Positions 61,534-64,000 of a DNA stretch of 64,000 nucleotides are shown here, piece by piece. The stretch is from Corynebacterium dentalis (GTDB lineage Bacteria; Actinomycetota; Actinomycetes; Mycobacteriales; Mycobacteriaceae), in the NCBI RefSeq assembly GCF_900232865.1, contig NZ_OCTS01000001.1:248001-312000 (forward strand), read 5' to 3'. The translations under genes were made by a program, and so were the position numbers. The first letter of the stretch is position 1; each line of letters opens with the position of its first letter. The notes beneath the pieces are model-generated. The model was not told where the DNA came from, did no database searches, and saw only the letters and a list, made by a program, of their open reading frames with translations.

Positions 61534-62230
61534 CTGGGCGGATCACCAGCTCCTCGATCACGGAGTCATCGCCCAAGTCCACGGCCACGCGTACTGCCTG
61601 AGCGATGGACCCGGGCTTGATGAACTCGTCTGCGTCGTATTCGTTGCCGCGCTGAGCTTGGATTTCTCGCTGCATATCGGAATCAGCCTTGCCAGGGTGG
61701 ATGGAAGTCACGCGGATCGCATCCCGCTGCTCATCCCGGAGCGCGTCGGTGTAGGCCTTCAGCGCGTGCTTGGTGGTGGCGTAGGGGCCGTAGCCCGCGC
61801 CCGAGTGGTTGCCTGCGCCGGAGTTCATGGCCACCAACGTGCCGCGCGTGGCCTGCAGCGCGGGAAGCAGCAGGCGGGTGAGCTCGGCGACGGCGAAGAA
61901 GTTGACGTCGAAGGCTCGCTGCCACTCGTCCGCGGTCGTCTCCGTAGTGGCCTTGTGCGCCGTCACACCCGCGGCATGGACCAGCACATCGACCTGCTCC
62001 AACCCCATTGCGTCTACTTGCTCCCGCACGGCGTCGAGGTCAGCCAGGTCCGCGATGAACGGCTCCGCGCTGGGCAGTTGCTGCGCCACTTCTGCAGCGG
62101 TGTCACTGGATCCTCCCACGATGATGTGGTGGTCCTTGCTCAGCTCTTCCGCGATGGCTTTGCCGAGGCCGCGGGAGGCGCCGGTGATGAAAGCGATACG
62201 CGGATGGGTGGATGCCTGTTGATTTCTCAT
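61520..62230 (-). CDS. Classical short-chain dehydrogenase/reductase
   Basis: This 236-residue SDR has the cofactor motif TGASRGLGKAI, VDVLVHAAGV, and an active site with Ser in AMNSGAG and YATTKHA (Tyr-x3-Lys). The substrate is not predictable. Its ATG overlaps the stop of the upstream NnrD gene by 4 nt, so the two form an operon. Confidence 0.88.
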   Translation of the reverse strand: MRNQQASTHPRIAFITGASRGLGKAIAEELSKDHHIIVGGSSDTAAEVAQQLPSAEPFIADLADLDAVREQVDAMGLEQVDVLVHAAGVTAHKATTETTADEWQRAFDVNFFAVAELTRLLLPALQATRGTLVAMNSGAGNHSGAGYGPYATTKHALKAYTDALRDEQRDAIRVTSIHPGKADSDMQREIQAQRGNEYDADEFIKPGSIAQAVRVAVDLGDDSVIEELVIRPANGK

Positions 62231-63093
62231 ACGTCCGTTGTACCTAACTTCGCCATTGCTGCGGGGATGGCTTCAGCGATGCGAGAGGCGCTGGTGGGCG
62301 CGAACCCGAACTCTGTCCGGGCGGACAGATGTGCTGCCACCGAGTGAATGCACACCGCGGTGGTTGCTTCCCGCAAGCCCCCGGCCTGCCCCGGCCGGGC
62401 GATAAGGGCGCCAATAATTCCGGCCAGCACATCACCAGAACCGGCAGTCGCTCCCCAGGACGAGCCCGCGTCGATGACGTGCGCGTGCTCCCCTTCAGCG
62501 ATGATCGTCTCGCGCCCCTTGAGGAGCAGGGTGCAGTTCAGTGCGCGGGCCAACTGACATGCAGTCTCCACGCGGTCGTGTTGCTCCACGGATTCGGCCT
62601 CCGCCAAACGCTCGCATTCCCCGGCATGTGGAGTCAGCACCGTGCATCCCCTGGTCCGCACCAAGTCACGAAGATCGGCACGCTGTGCAAGCAGCGTCAG
62701 CGCATCCGCGTCCACCACCACTGGCTCGTCACGCTCTAGCACCGTCCGGAGCTCCGCGGCTGCGGAATCGTCCGTCCCTCGGCCCGGGCCAATCACCCAC
62801 GCTTGCGCCCGTCCGGCACTATCCACATCATGGTGCCCCACCACTTCCGGATTCGCTGCGATAGCAGCCGAAGAGTCACCAATGTAGCGAACCATGGAGC
62901 TGGTGGTGCGCGTTGCTGCCGTCGTACATAACACACCAGCCCCAGAAAACGCCGGGCTACCAGCGCAAATCGCAACCACGCCGCCACTGTATTTATCGTC
63001 GTTAGCGGCGGGTTCACCGGGCAGCGGGCTGGCGTATGTTTCGTCGACGCCAGACTCCAACGCGTTCCAACTACGAAGTTCAACACTGCTCAT
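62227..63093 (-). CDS. nnrD: ADP-dependent NAD(P)H-hydrate dehydratase
   Basis: This 288-residue enzyme repairs hydrated NAD(P)H. It has GGVVAICAGSPAFSGAGVLC, AWVIGPGRGTDDSA, VVDADALTLLA, TVLTPHAGECERLA, and the ATP/ADP-site motif SSWGATAGSGDVLAGIIGAL of the YjeF C-terminal/CARKD family. It lacks the N-terminal epimerase domain that many bacteria fuse to it. TATGCT lies 7 nt before ATG 63093, so it is probably leaderless. It overlaps the SDR start by 4 nt. Confidence 0.92.
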   Translation of the reverse strand: MSSVELRSWNALESGVDETYASPLPGEPAANDDKYSGGVVAICAGSPAFSGAGVLCTTAATRTTSSMVRYIGDSSAAIAANPEVVGHHDVDSAGRAQAWVIGPGRGTDDSAAAELRTVLERDEPVVVDADALTLLAQRADLRDLVRTRGCTVLTPHAGECERLAEAESVEQHDRVETACQLARALNCTLLLKGRETIIAEGEHAHVIDAGSSWGATAGSGDVLAGIIGALIARPGQAGGLREATTAVCIHSVAAHLSARTEFGFAPTSASRIAEAIPAAMAKLGTTDV

Positions 63094-63147
63094 GCGTTCC
63101 AGCATATACACGAAGCGTGTCCCGGTAGCCCGCTAAGCTTGTGCCCC

Positions 63148-64000
63148 ATGAGCACACTGACCATCGAAGATGCACTCAAACTGCAAGTAGGAGCCGATAT
63201 CCGCCTCGCGGACATCGACCCAGCCTCCACACCAGGGTTGAAAGGCTCCGGGGACAAGCTGGACAAGCGACTCGACAAGTCCCAGGACGACATCAAGGAC
63301 GAGCTGGAAGATCTGCAGGAGCGTCTGTTCGCCAACCACCGCGCCGGCACCAACCCAGGCAGCGTGCTGATCGTGCTGCAAGGAATGGACACTTCAGGCA
63401 AGGGCGGCGCGGTCAAAGCGCTGTATAGAGCGCTGGACCCGCAAGGAATCCGGCTAGCCTCCTTCGGAAAACCAACCGAGGCGGAACAGCAGCACGATTT
63501 CCTCTGGCGCGTGCGCAAGCAACTGCCGGAACCAGGGATGATCGGCATCTTTGACCGCTCGCACTACGAGGACGTGCTGATCCAACGCGTGGAGGAAATC
63601 GCCACGCCGGAGGTCATCGAGCAGCGCTACACGGACATCGCCGAGTTCGAGAAGGAGCTGGCGCAGCAGGGCACGCGGGTGCTGAAGTTCATGTTGCACA
63701 TCTCGCCGGAGTTCCAAAAGGAAAACCTCATCGAACGGCTGGAAAAGCCCGAGAAGCACTGGAAGTACGACCCATCCGATATCGAAGCGCGCCTGAAGTG
63801 GGAGGACTACCAACGCGCCTATGAGATCGCGATCCAGCGCACCGCCACGGACGAGTCACCGTGGTTCGTGGTGCCCAGTGATAACAAGGACTACGCGCGC
63901 CTGGTCGTCCAGCTGGTTTTGCTGGACACGCTACAGAAAATGAACTTGGATTGGCCATCTGCTCCTGTGGACGCCGAGACTGAATTGGAGCGAGTCAAGG
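63148..64000 (+). CDS. ppk2: Polyphosphate kinase 2 (3' end outside window)
   Basis: The 284 visible residues show the PPK2 family: Walker A GMDTSGKGG at 79-87, IGIFDRSHYEDVLIQRV near 135, and KHWKYDPSDIEARLKWEDYQ with RTATDESPWFVVPSDNKDYA. PPK2 enzymes move phosphate between polyphosphate and nucleoside di- or monophosphates; the single-domain layout fits class I or III but I cannot tell which. ATG 63148 lies 8 nt after a TAAGCT -10 box, so the start is probably leaderless. The frame is still open at the window edge. Confidence 0.93.
   Translation, partial: MSTLTIEDALKLQVGADIRLADIDPASTPGLKGSGDKLDKRLDKSQDDIKDELEDLQERLFANHRAGTNPGSVLIVLQGMDTSGKGGAVKALYRALDPQGIRLASFGKPTEAEQQHDFLWRVRKQLPEPGMIGIFDRSHYEDVLIQRVEEIATPEVIEQRYTDIAEFEKELAQQGTRVLKFMLHISPEFQKENLIERLEKPEKHWKYDPSDIEARLKWEDYQRAYEIAIQRTATDESPWFVVPSDNKDYARLVVQLVLLDTLQKMNLDWPSAPVDAETELERVK

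Noticed and set aside
1..64000. tRNA, rRNA, CRISPR arrays, prophage, replication origin
   Set aside because: Looked for T-loop-like GTTCGAATCC motifs, repeat-spacer patterns, integrase genes and DnaA-box clusters by eye; none convincing.

Overview
The window is one contiguous piece of a GC-rich actinobacterial chromosome, most likely a Corynebacterium. Three things point there. First, gene order from about 27.7 to 58 kb (ychF, DUF6542, ispH, xseA/xseB, DUF4245, glpX, fum, phoH, coaA/glyA, uppS, mca, greA) follows the Mycobacterium tuberculosis Rv1080c-Rv1112 order known for Corynebacteriales. Second, mycothiol chemistry is present (mca). Third, corynebacterial markers occur, such as the MetPS importer, many leaderless starts and a DtxR-type box. 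No rRNA, tRNA, CRISPR array or intact transposase was seen. The species cannot be fixed from this window.

Layout. 0-11 kb: the 5' part of a FadE25-like acyl-CoA dehydrogenase, then envelope and lipid genes (DUF4232 lipoprotein, polytopic GT-C-like protein, cutinase-like esterase, DUF808, patatin, GAP-family protein, FUSC, CDF metal exporter, 2H phosphoesterase). 11.1-18.8 kb: a divergent surface-glycan cluster. Three overlapping glycosyltransferase genes run leftward; a WcbI-like gene and a GT4-GT2 fusion run rightward, with a palindrome-rich intergenic region between. 18.9-27.7 kb: a decayed accessory stretch. It holds a frameshifted secreted protein, an SDR with a helical C-terminal module, a Zn alcohol dehydrogenase, three recognisable pseudogenes (SRPBCC, HhH endonuclease-like, bacterial PH domain), a ThrE-type exporter, DUF3253, an almost gene-free segment with a second diverged copy of the ychF 3' end, and a DUF488 gene.

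27.7-44.8 kb is conserved housekeeping: ychF, metPS, AI-2E-type permease, ispH, exonuclease VII, class II FBPase, fumarase, a TetR-MFS efflux pair, PhoH. 44.8-49.3 kb is a four-gene ECF vitamin importer (S, fused A-A, T and a membrane-anchored DUF4430 protein) headed by a clear cobalamin riboswitch, so B12 or a corrinoid is the probable cargo. Directly upstream, on the same strand, a promoter overlapped by a DtxR-like box drives about 270 nt without a convincing gene and ending at a terminator: a candidate iron-regulated RNA. 49.7-64 kb: acyl-CoA dehydrogenase and enoyl-CoA hydratase, pncA-glyA, coaA, uppS, mca, greA, a Bax-inhibitor-like protein, succinate-semialdehyde dehydrogenase, methyltransferase, SDR, nnrD and the start of ppk2.

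The strongest candidates for something new are the glycan cluster with its two double-headed glycosyltransferases, the DtxR-box RNA next to the B12 operon, and the SDR-helical-bundle fusion. A window-wide pattern also stands out: in at least sixteen genes a TANNNT -10 box sits 6-8 nt before the start codon, the mark of leaderless mRNAs, and this was used to choose many starts.
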